Below, piece by piece: positions 13,138 through 25,454 of a DNA stretch of 64,000 nt; position 1 is the stretch's first letter, and every line of letters begins with the position of its first letter. A model generated the notes under the pieces. The model was not told where the DNA came from, did not search any database, and saw only the letters and a program-made list of their open reading frames with translations. The stretch comes from Brachionus plicatilis. Lineage: Eukaryota > Rotifera > Eurotatoria > Ploima > Brachionidae. The stretch lies in assembly GCA_010279815.1 (NCBI GenBank), contig QEOQ01000479.1:88404-152403 (forward strand), in the 5' to 3' direction. The translations under genes and the position numbers were made by a program.

Positions 13138-15240
13138 TTTTATTTTTTTTTAGTTTGAATTGGTATTAAACAGCACAAGAAATTATGAAACAATCAAAAA
13201 TAAACAATTTTATTTAATAATAAAGGCTTTATAAATTTCATTTTTAAAAGTCATTTATTCAGCTTTATCTATTTAATTTGGAATTAGAATTTATTCAAAA
13301 ATATTCTTTTATTAAGAGTTTAATTTTCAAAAATTAAAGGAAGGTTTTTTAATAATATATGAATATCCAAGTTTGGTGACCCATTTTAATTTATTTTTTA
13401 AATCGAATAGGAATAGAAATTGATATTTAAATTGTGTTACTTAAGAAACCATAATTTTTTAAAATAACAAAATAGAATAAAATAAAAAATTCAAAATTAA
13501 TCGATCACAAATTATACTCAAATTTAGATCGGTGCCAAAAAATAATAAATCGCTTTATAATTTGAATTTTAAAGCAAAAGTGAAGTTTAAAGAGGCTCTG
13601 TTGACTAAGATAAAGCTAAAAAGCTAAATCATGGCTATGATTGAATAAAATTAAGTTCATTTAAATTTTGTATCCGATTAGCTCCAAATATTAAAGTTGA
13701 ATATTTGTTTTTAATATTATTAGGGCAACTATGGTTTTTGAAACAAAAATAAAACCTTTATCGGCAAAAAAGAGCGTTTTCAAAATTTAGAAATTTATTC
13801 TATTATATTCCAATTAATTCAAATTGTGATTTTTTATTTTTTAAATTACGCATTAATTTAAACCGACAACAACGCAAAATTAATTGTCAAATTTGGCTCT
13901 GTATACCTATGTGCCGTGTTGAGTGAAATTAGGAAAAATTTTTAACAAAATTCCAATTTATATCTAGTGAACAACATTTTTCCAGCAACAAATCAGACAT
14001 TGGTTAAGATACTTTTCTTTTACCTGGTAGATGAAAGCCTAGAAAATATTTGAATAAGAGATTAAAATTTTGCTAAAATCAAAAAATAAACCTTGGTTGC
14101 TTTTTTGGTGTTGAGTTTCAGTGAAAGAATTAGGGTGTAAAATTTACGTGCTAAAAATATGGAAGAAAAAAACAAAAACTAGGATAATATGTCAATCGAT
14201 ATGTATAGAAAAACAATTAGACACAAAGATAAAATTTTGCCTCGTATCAAATAAATTAATTAACTTTTCTTTTTTTTAATTAACTTGCAAGAGACTATTG
14301 GGACAAAAAGCCAATTTGGACTGCCGAAATAGCTTGAGGCTACCTAAATTGCGCAAAATTGATAGAACTATCTGATTAATTATATTTTGTAAACAATCGA
14401 CTCTTAAATAGCTCTAGGGCCACAATTATTCTATCAACATTATTACAACACACACACTTGAGCTCTTTATTTTTATTCAAAACTCCAAAACAATTAGTTT
14501 CAAAATAAAAAAAAAATTTTAATACCTTAAAAACAAAATACTTAGATATTAAAAGTAAGTGGAATGAGCTTGATCGTATTATGTTGTTTGCAACCAAGTT
14601 TTTCTAATGTATCAAGCTGTTTTTACCAATCATTTTGATTCAAGTTGCTAACTTGATTTATTACATAAACCTTATTGATATTTTTTTCTTGTCAAACCAT
14701 TTTAATGCCTAAATAAAGTTTATATTGTCAAAACTTAGAAATTATCATGTTCGCTAAACAAATAGTTTGAGCTGGTGTTGGCCAAACAACACGAGTAGTA
14801 TTGAATTTCAGCCTAGATACCGTAATAAGGGAATTAGCACGTTCTAGGTTGATTTTGATTTGTTTTGTTTATAAATTAGAACCGTCTTTTCTCAATGGGC
14901 CTAATGGTCTCTAAATGGTCCGCACTTAATCAAGTCGACAAAAAAATAAAAAAAAGTTTTTTGAATTATTTAATTTCAGACCTTCCCAAGTCCAATTTAG
15001 TGAAGTTGAAATTTGAAATTTTTAAATGACTTTATTTTGAAGTCTCTGAACAAATTTTCAAATAGAAAAAAATTCAATTTTTATGTGTGATACTTAAAAT
15101 AGAATTGCTATTTTTTCCATTATTCAAAAAAAAATAACAAACCAAAGAGTGTAATATTAAAAAAAAATTTTATTTTTTTTAATAAATTTTAAAATTATGG
15201 TTTTTATTTTAGTTTCTAATATTGTTTGTGTTCATTGCTT
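13138..15240. other. Spacer, no gene seen
   Basis: AT-rich, without a convincing gene. The longest minus-strand frame (14376-14597) is low-complexity F/K/N-rich translation without homology and is not called. Confidence 0.55.
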
Positions 15241-15606
15241 TTAAATTGTTGGTCCTCTTTTGTCAGCTTAATTGCACACCGCGATTCGTTCTACAAATAG
15301 TCGGATCGAGAGCGAATTGGCGCACATGTGCGCAAATAGCAGCAAGCACCTCGATTATTTAGTCGGGCTTCAAACAAAAAATTCTTATTTACCCTTCTAT
15401 TGATTTTGTATTTTTCTGTCGTGGTGTTTGCCAAGTTTTGTCAAGTTATGTAAGCATAGAAAAATTTTCAAAAATTAAGTCTCTGAAGCATAATAGCAAC
15501 TAGTCAATTTAGTTTCACAAAAAAACCTATTTCCTCATTTAGATCGGCTTTAATTATTTCCAAATGGTTCATAATTTACTCTGAAGCACACTTGAATGCA
15601 AGTCAG
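15241..15606 (+). promoter_or_regulatory. Probable promoter and 5' UTR of the RasGEF gene, with uORFs
   Basis: A local rise in G+C sits just upstream of the RasGEF start. It contains a perfect 14-bp palindrome GCGCACATGTGCGC at 15320-15333 with an E-box-like centre. A likely 5' UTR intron runs from 15450 (GTAAGC) to 15542 (TTTAG). The remaining leader has a 6-codon uORF at 15564-15584 and an out-of-frame ATG at 15596 whose frame (to 15637) overlaps the proposed start at 15607. Promoter activity is inferred from position and composition. Confidence 0.45.
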
Positions 15607-18600
15607 ATGGCGGTGCGAGTCAATCAAGCTAACTTGAACACGTCTAACCAATCGATAAACTCCAACACCGACAGTCTTAAGCTAGTGAGCAAAATCCGCA
15701 AAATAAAGGAGAATCTTGACCAGTGCTACACAAATACCAGCTTGAACAGGTCGCTCAACTCGACCATTTGCTCTGACACCTTGTCCAATCAATTGAATGT
15801 AAACAATCAATATGTGAACAAATCGGGCTACAAATCCTCGAATCCGTCCAAGTATATTCTGGTAAGTCGTCAGGCACTTGACTTCGAGCTCAACAACAAC
15901 CCCATCTCGCTGGACAACCTTGCCTTGGACCAGTTCTCCGAAAAATTGACCAACAGCTTCAGGTCTGATCAGGAGTTGAATCAAGCTGAGGTGCCAAATT
16001 TGAAACACGCGGTCTACTCAGAGAATGTTAGCCGTCAGTCGTCAATCAGGTCCTTGCTCACCGAGAAGAACTCAAAATTTTTGCCCAACACAAACATGGC
16101 CAACATGAAGAACAATTTTGCCAAGATAAAAAAAATCAAGACAAGAAATCAGCTGAATGACGAATTTCAGGAGTTTAACAAAGAAGAATTGAATTTGCTG
16201 CAAGATTGGGACAAGTCGAGCTCGTGTAGGGACTCGCCGTTGCACAGTCGTGCGCCATCGCGACCTACCACTCGACTGGGGTTTCAGAACGAGCCCGACT
16301 GGAACAATCTGGAGTACTCAGACAATGTGACTATAGCCTCGTCGTCCTCAAACGAGACCAATAGCAAATATCAAGACATGGATGAATACGAAAATATACT
16401 TGATGTTCCGAAGCCCATTGAGTGCAGACACTTGGAGTGGAATGACAAAAATGTGCAAAAAAGCAAACGTGATGACGAGAGTGAGTCGATTTTAAGCGAC
16501 TTGGTTACACATTTACAATTTGAAGAACAAAAATCGGCAAATAATTTGGCACATTCGCGATTTAAAGGTAACATAGATACTTTTATTAAAATTTCCATTG
16601 AAACAAACGCCCTTACTTTTGATTAATGTTTAATACTTTTATTTCTATTGTTTGCTTATGATTTTTGTTTATTTTATTTAACAGATTAAAATTTTTTTTT
16701 TTTTAATTTTTAATTCACTCTTGTCACATTATTTAATGGAAACTTAAATTAGGGTTTTTTGCCAATTTAATTTTTGTTTAAAATTATTGAAATCATTTAC
16801 TTAGACAAATATTTTCAAAATAGAATTTTAATCAATTATCATTTGTGGTGCGTTTTAGTTGGCCGTATGTATCAAGGTATGTTTAGACCTTTTTAATTCA
16901 AAGATAATTATAAAATCTTTAAAAAAATTTATTTTGCGTAATCGGTTACGTAATTTATTATTTTCAATTAGAAAAAAACATTAATATCACAAATAATTTT
17001 TATGTTTGAAGGAAAGTGAACAGATGAACAGATTTTTTTAATTTTGGAAAAATTAGGGTTAGCAGTCGTAAATAAGAGAACATTTTCTTAATAGCCTTTT
17101 CCTAAGGTGCTAAAACATAACGAAATTCAGCTATCTGATTAATTTTTATTTTTTAGATTGATTGACTGGCGAAAAACTGTAGACCTTGTTAAAACTTTTT
17201 TTTTATTAATTTCATGTGTTTTTAAAAAAGAGTGCAAATAAAAGCTCTCAATTATCAGTTTTTTTTTCAACACTTGAATTTCTAAATCAAAAATATACTC
17301 TATGGTTTTTAAAAATATATCATGATAAAGTTGAGTTAAAAAAGAACGCTTATAAAAAATATCTCAATTAGAGGAAATAAAAATTTTGGAGTAAAATTGT
17401 TTAAAAGATAATGGACGTTAAGATAATGAACTTTAAGTTAATTTTGTTTAAAATTTTCAAAAAAAAAATCGAGACTTGTAATTAATTAACCATTAAAGTG
17501 GTCCATTTGGGTCTGTTTAAATTCAAAATATTTATTATTATTATTATTATAAAAAAGCTACAGCAAAACTAGCTTGTGGAGGCGGCCTACAAGAGAGGTA
17601 GCCTATGGTAGCTCGTTGCACATAATGAGATAAAACACTGAAAGAAATATACAATAAAAATTTTAGGGTTAAAAAAGTTAATTAATTTTTACAAGAATAA
17701 AAAAACTGGAAATATTTATCTGTAAACATTATTATTTTATATAATGGTTGAGATTTAATAACTAATTAGAAAAAAATTTGTTATTTTAAAAATTTTCAGA
17801 TTTTTGATAGGAAAAAATGTTCTAAATAATGGAAAAACCAAAAAAAAAATAATGCCAGCTTCTATTTTCGATTTTGGCGTCTGGTCCGAATTTAGAATTT
17901 TTACACTCTTAGCTTTTAATTTAAAAAGAATTCAAGTGGTATTTTTTAATCATGGTTTTAATTAAAATTTTAAAATAATTTATAAATGAATTCTTTAAAA
18001 TAAATAAATATTAATCAAATTACATAAGCTTAATTTCTAAAAATGTTTACATTAAATTAAAATGGTTGAATTTATTGAGTTCAAGTATTTAAAATATCAT
18101 TAAAAATTCTCTAATGCACTCGATCTAAAATTTTAACATTCATGTTTATTGAATGGTAATAATTTATTTTGCCAAAAGGCACCAGGAGATTACAAGTTTA
18201 ACCACATATTATGGACTGTTGAAAGTTAGACAATAATAACGCTTTTAATTTCTATAGAATAATATATTAAATAATCAATTGTGCCTAAGGTTAGTTTTGA
18301 ATTTTTTAAATTACAATTATTATGCCATATATATATTTATGAAATATCTAACTAGTCTAGAGGAATTGTTCTTGACAAAGTTGTTGCCAAAAAATGAAGC
18401 CATTCAAGTAATAAAATTACAGAAATAAAAATATGAGATTAGACCTCGAGGTTCTTCTGTTTGTGGACAAGAAAATTAGGTGTTTGTTTTTATTTGTCTT
18501 TCCATGAAAGGTATATGAGCATGTTTAATGTTTCTGGCAAAATTTATTTTAAAGCTTAACATTTACCGGTATTTTTTTTATTTATTTTTGATAATTACAA

Positions 18601-21600
18601 CTAAAGCTCTTATAAATTAACAAGATTTTTTAATATTTTTTTTCAAAGAATTCGAACACGATTTTGATGTGCAAACTACATCGGATGTTTATTCGGAAGA
18701 AAATTCACTTAGTCTGAACAATAACAAACTCGCTCAGCCATCCACTCCAAACATGGCAACGATGTTTGTGCGCGAAAAAAAAATTGCTCAAACCAAAAAA
18801 TTGGCCAGTTCTGGTCAAAAAAATCTGGACCTATCAGCAAATCAATCGCCTGGTTTTAACTCAAATCTAGTCCAAAGACACTCGACTAACGATGATGACT
18901 CTTCCAACTACAAGCGCCTTAGCAATACCATTAACAGCTTATTCTCAAATTTGATTGACAATTTGGAAAAGCAAAAAAACAAAGATTACATAAATGAGTC
19001 CGACTGTGATTACAAATTTAATTCGAGCATGTTTTCCAACTCGAACACTCACGTAAATAAATCATTTGATCATTCTATGACAAATAACAAAAACAAATCG
19101 CTTCCACAAGCCAATTCGAACAAAGAATCAAACAAAGACAGTGGGTTCAACCAGGAAATAAGCTCTCCTAATGACTCACAAACCCAGCTTATTCTCAAGA
19201 ACCAAGCGAGCAATGCCATCAAAATTAATTCTTTGTCGCATGGCACCAGCGAATCTAACCAAATACGATCCAATTTAAAATCGTACGAATTTTCCACTCA
19301 AACATACAAAAGCGATTCCAACCAAATTTCCCTCTTGGACAGATTTTTGTACAACGAGCAACTTGTGGCTGAAAAACATTCCAAAATCGAGTCTGTCATA
19401 GTCGCTTTTTTCAATCATAAAAATTTGACTCTAGACGACTATTCAATTATTGAGTATATTCTGAATCAAGAGGGCATAACTATTAAAACTTTCAAGCAGT
19501 TAATAAAAGAAAAATATTACAACATCGAATGGCCTAATGAGCTTTTGCTCTATTTACATCAAATAGTCAACGAAAGAGAGTCACCAAGGTCGGAGAGTGT
19601 TGATGAAAATATCGACCATGTTTCCATTTACGAAGACAATTATTCGCTGAACAGCAACATGACAACTGGTGCCAATGATCCCAAATTTGTTGATATCGAG
19701 ACTAGACTGAATACTAATCCGATAAATGGAACTTTAATTAGACAAGAAATTGCTGACATTTCACCAAGCCGCTCTGGCAGTACCAGGTCTTATCGTCGCC
19801 TAAAAGAAATAAAAAACTCAACCAATTCTAGAAGAAAAAACAGTGTGCGGGAAGAAGAATCATTTTGCCAAGACCAGGATAAATTGATTAAGTCCTTGTC
19901 CAATTCTTTCACGAAGAGACGCGAGCGCAAGGGCTCGTTGCCTGAAGTAGCCACTAGCCAAATAGTAAATGGACCAAATGAGATGCAATTGTCGCACTAT
20001 TCGGAAAATTCAAATGGAACACTGGTGCATGGACTCAACAATGATGATAAGTTGAATAGGCGCTCGCGCAAAGGCGCTTTTGTCCTAGAGGTTCTTAGAA
20101 CAAGCATGTTTAGGTCAAAATCGCTGACTGATCTGAACAATTCGCTGCTGAATTGTGAACGCGGTGGAAACGAAAATTCTGCTATCAAGCACAAATCAAT
20201 TGGTGCCAATTTAAATTATTCGCATGTGAAAAATTGTGAAAAAGAAGATCAATTAAGAAAAGAGTAAAAATTTGAACAAAAAAAATTTATTTTTTAAATT
20301 ATTTAAATTTTATTCTAGTTTTTCGGGCTTGATATGGCAATGTGCTGATATGTGCTACCCTGAATACAGAAACAAGTATAAAGAGCTATCATGGCTATTG
20401 GTTTGTAGTGATATTAAAATCGAAAATTTTGAAATTGACTTTTTTTTTACTCCTAGAACGGTGATAAAATGTCTGCTGATTCCAAACTGAAAGAAATTGA
20501 ACAACGACTTAGCATTGAGAAAAATTTGAGAGACAAAAATCTTGCCCTACTAGAGAATGTTGAAAATAGATGTAAAATAAAAAGTAAGTGAACAAACGTT
20601 AAGCTTAAATAATAGAACGGAGATTGAATTTGAAGTCTTTTTAAAATTTTAAAATTTTTAAATAATTTTCAATGAAAAATATAATTAATTTGTCGAGAAA
20701 TTTTAGAAACCCCAAACAAAATTTATAGATATTGCAAGATTTTTTTTTATTTTATTTGATTAAAAAAAAAATTGGGACTTATTCAATATTGAATAAATTA
20801 AACTATTTTTTGATTGTTATTTGGTTTAAAGTTAAAGTTGTGCGGAGCATATAGTTTTCAAATTATCAAAAAAAAATTTTTTATAAAAATAAAATAAAAT
20901 GCTATTTTGAAAGTATTTTGGATTGTTTAGTTGAGTAAATTTTGCTTTAGATCAAAGTTTTCTGATATTTGTCAAATTAAAAATTATTTGCTCATTAAAA
21001 AATTAGCTGAAGGTGCATTTATTTCTTAGTCTGATAACGAGTTTAAGTTGTTTGCTACTCGATTTTTGTAAAAATTCATGTCTCTGTTTGAAGTACCGGA
21101 TATTTTCAAATATGTGATCAGAAAAAATAATATTATTTAAACTTAATTTGAGGTTTTTTTATTATCTGTGTCCAAAAATTTGCTCATGGAGTATTCTTTG
21201 AATAAGCTAGATTTGATTATTTGTTTTGAAATTCTAATAAAATTAAAATATTTATTTTGAAAAAAGTCAAAATTATATAAATTTTAAATTTTAATTAAGA
21301 ATATAAGATTTGAATTAAAATTCATGTAAAATCTAGTTTCACAAAAGAGAATTTTTAAATGTTTTGTTTTCGAATATTTTTGAATAAGATTTAAAATTCG
21401 TAAATTATTTTTGATTTTAAAATAATCAATAAAACTTGTTCTTTAATCTTCTCCAAATTTTTTTTTGCATAAAAAAAACAGAATTTGTGAAATTTTACTT
21501 GGAGAGGCTTTTTGAGTTTTTTTTTAAATAATCTTAAAGCCTTAAAAAAATATTTCAAAATTCTTAAGAATTTTATATTTAAAAAAAAACACATCTGCTT

Positions 21601-23654
21601 TAAATTAGTAAAATTTTTTTTATAAAATACTTCACGTTTAGATGAAACAGAAGATGTCACTTTAAAAGAACGGTTAAAAAATCAACTCAAGTTAATCCAC
21701 GATAAAATAAAGGAACTCGAAATGATGTGTCTATACTTAAGAGTAAGATAATTTATTTATTTTCATTTCAAGGATAAAACTATTTTTTTTAGATTTGTGA
21801 GATTAGTAGTCAATGTTTGTCTCCAGAAGATATAGAATCATTTTTTCGTAATCCTACCGAATTAAATATTCCTTGTAAAGGAACTCAACAAGCTAAATCA
21901 TTTTTGGAAATTTTAAAAATGTTATACGGCAGGTAGATTATTTATGATTAAAAAATAGAATGCTTTATCAATTTAATTTAAGTGACGCCATTAGCACTGG
22001 CTTTGCTTATCAGTTTTTTGTCACCTACCGCTATATGTGCTCATCTGATCAACTTCTCGATTATTTCAAACACATTTTCAATAAAGTTACAAATTGGTAA
22101 AAATTTTAATTACTTAAACATAAAATTTATTTTTTATAAATTTATTTTTGAAGTGTTGATATGACTAAAAACAAAAAAAATGTCGTACAAGAGCGAACCA
22201 TTCATTTACTTGCAATGTGGCTGGGTAAATTTGAATTAATTTTTGTTAATTAATAAAATTTAATTTTAAACTATCTAGATGGATTCTACTCAATAGATTT
22301 TCATCAAAATATTGAGCTTATTGAAAATTTGGAGATTTTTTTAAATGAAGAAATAAAATCCTACGACTTCAAAAAACATCAGCTAATTTTGGATCTTCTT
22401 CAAAATCCAAATGTTGAATTTAATTTATTTACAAAAAAATCAAAATATTTTGAAAAACTCAACGAAAAATACCGCAAGCAAGAGAATGAGACAAAAAAAT
22501 CACGATTATTTAACGGAGCATCCTTAAAAAAAAGAATTTTGAACAGTTCTGCAAAAAGAGCTCGATCGAGCTCAAAAAGTAAAAGCAGAGAACGTAATCA
22601 AAATGATTCAAGGCACCAAGATGACCTTAATGCCACAACTAATTCCTCATATCGAATTGATTTTCTAGTCTCGGATTTTACCATTGAAAAAATCGCTAGT
22701 CAATTGACCTTAATTGAATGGGACAATTTTTTGGACATTCATGTGTGCCACTGTCTGAACTCAAAAGCCCAAGGTGTCAACTGTGACTCGAGACAACCAA
22801 TCGATCCCAATATCATAAATACCCAATCTTGCCTTTTTGTTGATAATTACTTGAGTAAAAGTGTTTATAAAATGATACAGTTTAATTATTTGCTGACTCA
22901 TTGGATTGCTGCTGAAATTCTTTTATCTGATACTTCAAAGGTATTTTCCTCAATAAAATAAAGAGCTTGATTTTATTTTTTTTAATTTAGAGTCAAGCTT
23001 TGTTGATAATGAAATTTTTGAAGATTGCAAAAAAATGTTGTGATTTAGCAAATTTTTCTACAGCATTTTCTATTTGCGAAGGTCTTCAGGATATTACAGT
23101 TCGCAATCTACCTGCTTGGCAGCATGTATCCGGAAAGTCAATGCAATCATTCGAGAAAATTATTTCCTATAAAGTAATTAAATTAATAAAATTTAATTAT
23201 TTTAAATTATTATTTTTAAGATTTTGTTTCAAAATGATCCATTTGCCGTCTACAACTTGACCAAATCGATGAATCTTCCAGTTATTCCTCCAATGCATTT
23301 TTTTTTGTTGATTGTACAGCAGCAAGAGCACGGTAGTTTTCAGTTACCGAATGGTCTTTGGAAATGGACCAAATTAGGGTGATTTTAAATTTCTAAAAAA
23401 ATTTTTTTAATTGGAATTTTTTCAGTTTTCTGTCAAATTTGGTCGACCAGATACGAAATGTTCAGCAGCACTTTGATTGCAATTTGGAGCCATGTGAAGA
23501 ATTTGTCGAAGGTTTGCTACAACGAATATACTATTTAAAAGATTTTGATTTAAACAATTTGGCTGAGAGCAGTTTTTTGGATTATCAAAGTCAAAAATTT
23601 AACTCAAGTATGAGCACAATTAAACATTTAATTCCGAAAAAACGAGCAAGTTAA
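15607..23654 (+). CDS. RasGEF-domain guanine nucleotide exchange factor with HR1-like coiled coil
   Basis: Predicted 1,480-aa activator of a Ras/Rap-type GTPase. Twelve exons join in frame: 15607-16567, 18649-20263, 20319-20400, 20457-20583, 21642-21742, 21793-21932, 21983-22096, 22154-22224, 22279-22940, 22991-23173, 23221-23378, 23426-23654. Residues 1-850 are mostly disordered, S/N-rich, with a short folded-looking patch near 550. Residues about 886-962 look like an HR1 antiparallel coiled coil (KEIEQRLSIEKNLRDKN ... LIHDKIKELEMM). A REM/RasGEF-N segment follows (FVTYRYMCSSDQLLDYF), then the CDC25 domain from about 1197 (IASQLTLIEWDNFLDIH). The catalytic tail contains LPNG, somewhat like RASGEF1, but I cannot assign a subfamily. 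A basic RS-rich insert (KRARSSSKSKSRER) separates REM and CDC25. The start is the first in-frame ATG; a GTAACA donor and a 2.1 kb intron follow exon 1. Confidence 0.88.
17531..17640 (-). mobile_element. LINE/SINE 3' tail, family B copy 1 (RasGEF intron 1)
   Basis: Read on the minus strand, this is a hairpin-forming sequence ending in GCTGTAGCTTTTTTAT followed by a (TAA/TTA)n tail (plus-strand ATT repeats, 17531-17550). The same layout occurs at 62959-63060. A structured 3' end plus a short microsatellite tail is typical of non-LTR retrotransposons or SINEs. Confidence 0.6.
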
Positions 23655-24295
23655 TTGAAATCAATGTGTGTAAATAAAGCCATTTTTTAAAAAAATGACT
23701 TACACGTAGATAATGTATAGACATTTTTTTGAATTAATCTTTTTATATTTTTAAGCAGAACTATCAAACCTGTTGCATTTATTTATCTTATTGTTGAATT
23801 TAATTAAATACTGAATAAAATTTTGATTATGATGGGAATTATGGTTATTTATATTTTGTAAATTTTTGAGATTAATTTATTATTTTTTTTTGATAAAATG
23901 AATTGAATTTTTTTTATAAATTTATAAGTACATATATTTATTTAAAAAAAATAAAATATTTAAACTTTATTTTTATTGAAAAAGAACCTAAAAAAAGCGT
24001 AAATCATTAAACTTGAAAATAAAGCTACTTATCGAATAAATAAAATTTAAAAGGCTTATTATTGACTTAACTGTTTAACAAAAAAAAATTGGAACATTTT
24101 TTAAAATTTGATTCACTTACAATCAAATTTTAATTAAATGCATATGCACTTAAGTTAAAGAATTTCCTTGATTCAAGGGTTTAGTACTTATTACCTTTCC
24201 TTTTAAAATTCATTCTATAATTATGCAATAAATACCATTCAAATTTTATTTTTAGTCTGAGTTTAAATTGAAATTGAATTTTTTCGGATGTCGTG
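23655..24295. other. Spacer after RasGEF, no gene seen
   Basis: AT-rich 3' flank with several AATAAA-like polyadenylation signals (for example just after the stop, near 23670). Nothing else is recognisable. Confidence 0.5.
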
Positions 24296-24731
24296 TTTTG
24301 ACAACAAAAAATCTGCTTTCTACACCCCAAAAAAAGATTATCACAACCAGACCGTAAAAAAAAAATTTTCTTTGTGATAATCTATATAGAATAAAGATGA
24401 GGACGAGTTAGTTGAGGATGCAATATATGTTGAGACTGGAGTTGAAGTTGCCAAAGAGAACAACCGAGGTAGATCAATAAAATTGAAAACAGCATTGGAG
24501 AAAGAAAAGCCTAAAAAGAGAGGAAGACCTCCAAAATCTAAAAAATAGTTTAAAATACTGTAAAAATTAAATAAAAGACTTATTTTTTTTTGAGTGTAAA
24601 AATCATTTTATATTTAATTTATAAATAAATTTATTCATTTTTCAAAAATTGAATACTTTTGATCAGGAATTTTTTTTCGGTTGTGAAAATCTTTTTTTTG
24701 GGTGTAGAAAGCAGATTTTTTGTTGTCAAAA
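24296..24731. mobile_element. Terminal-inverted-repeat DNA element (436 bp)
   Basis: The two ends are about 53-bp inverted repeats with about two mismatches, beginning TTTTGACAACAAAAAATC and continuing through TTTCTACACCC and CACAACC. A second internal inverted repeat (AGATTATCACAA against TTGTGATAATCT at about 24373) adjoins the left end. No clear target-site duplication is visible. The size fits a non-autonomous deletion derivative, but the interior is coding-like (see 24393-24548), so it may be a shrunken autonomous transposon. Superfamily not identified. Confidence 0.85.
24393..24548 (+). pseudogene. AT-hook coding remnant inside the TIR element
   Basis: A 51-codon frame without an ATG, open from just after a possible splice acceptor (CTATATAG, 24382-24389) to TAG at 24546-24548. 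The peptide is acidic at first (KDEDELVEDAIYVETG) and ends in a basic AT-hook, KKRGRPPKSKK, with the RGRP core. AT-hooks bind the minor groove of AT DNA and occur at the ends of some transposases and chromatin proteins. It is probably the last exon of a transposon protein or a captured host exon; there is no catalytic domain. Confidence 0.6.
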
Positions 24732-25454
24732 GGTTTTTCCTTTTATTTCTTTTGTTATCACTTAAGAGGTGTTTTTTGAAATAAGAAATAAAATTTTTAA
24801 TTTTGATTCTTTCGTCAATCTGAAATCATAAAATTAAAAGAAAAATTAGAAAAAAGATTCAAAATTTTGTAAATTTTTACATTTTTATTTTAAAAATAAG
24901 ATAATTTTTGATGATTTAAATTAATTAAAAGATTAATTGTTAATTTTGATTTAAACTAATAGTTTTCTAATCCACAACATTCACGAATCCGGTAATAACC
25001 AGATAATACTTAAAACTTAAAACAAGACAAGTGCCGATTTGTTTCCTATGAAAAGATACATCTTTTAAATGCAGGGTTTAATTAAATCAGATTATAAAGA
25101 AAAAATCATAATGTTGGAATCTAAATTTGTAAACGAAAATCAAAAAATAATTAGTGAAAAGTAAATTTATTTTAAAATATAAGGTATCAAGAAAGATACG
25201 TTCAATTATGTATAATAATAAATTAAATAATTCAATTTTTATTTTTTATATTTTGTAATATACTCAAATTTTCTAAATATTTAAAAAAAAATATTTTTTT
25301 TATTAATTTTTAAACATTGAATTGAGCATCAATTAAACTATCTAGCTTGATTAAAAAAAAAATAAAATCGAGTAATTTTTATTGGAATTTTTTGAAGCTT
25401 TATACTTGAATCGGAAATTTAAAGAAATATAAAAATTCAAACTTATAACTTATT
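24732..25454. other. Spacer between the TIR element and LMAN2, no gene seen
   Basis: AT-rich sequence forming the 3' flank of LMAN2. No supported feature. Confidence 0.5.

Noticed and set aside
15682..16008. Minus-strand 108-codon frame
   Set aside because: Antisense shadow of RasGEF exon 1.
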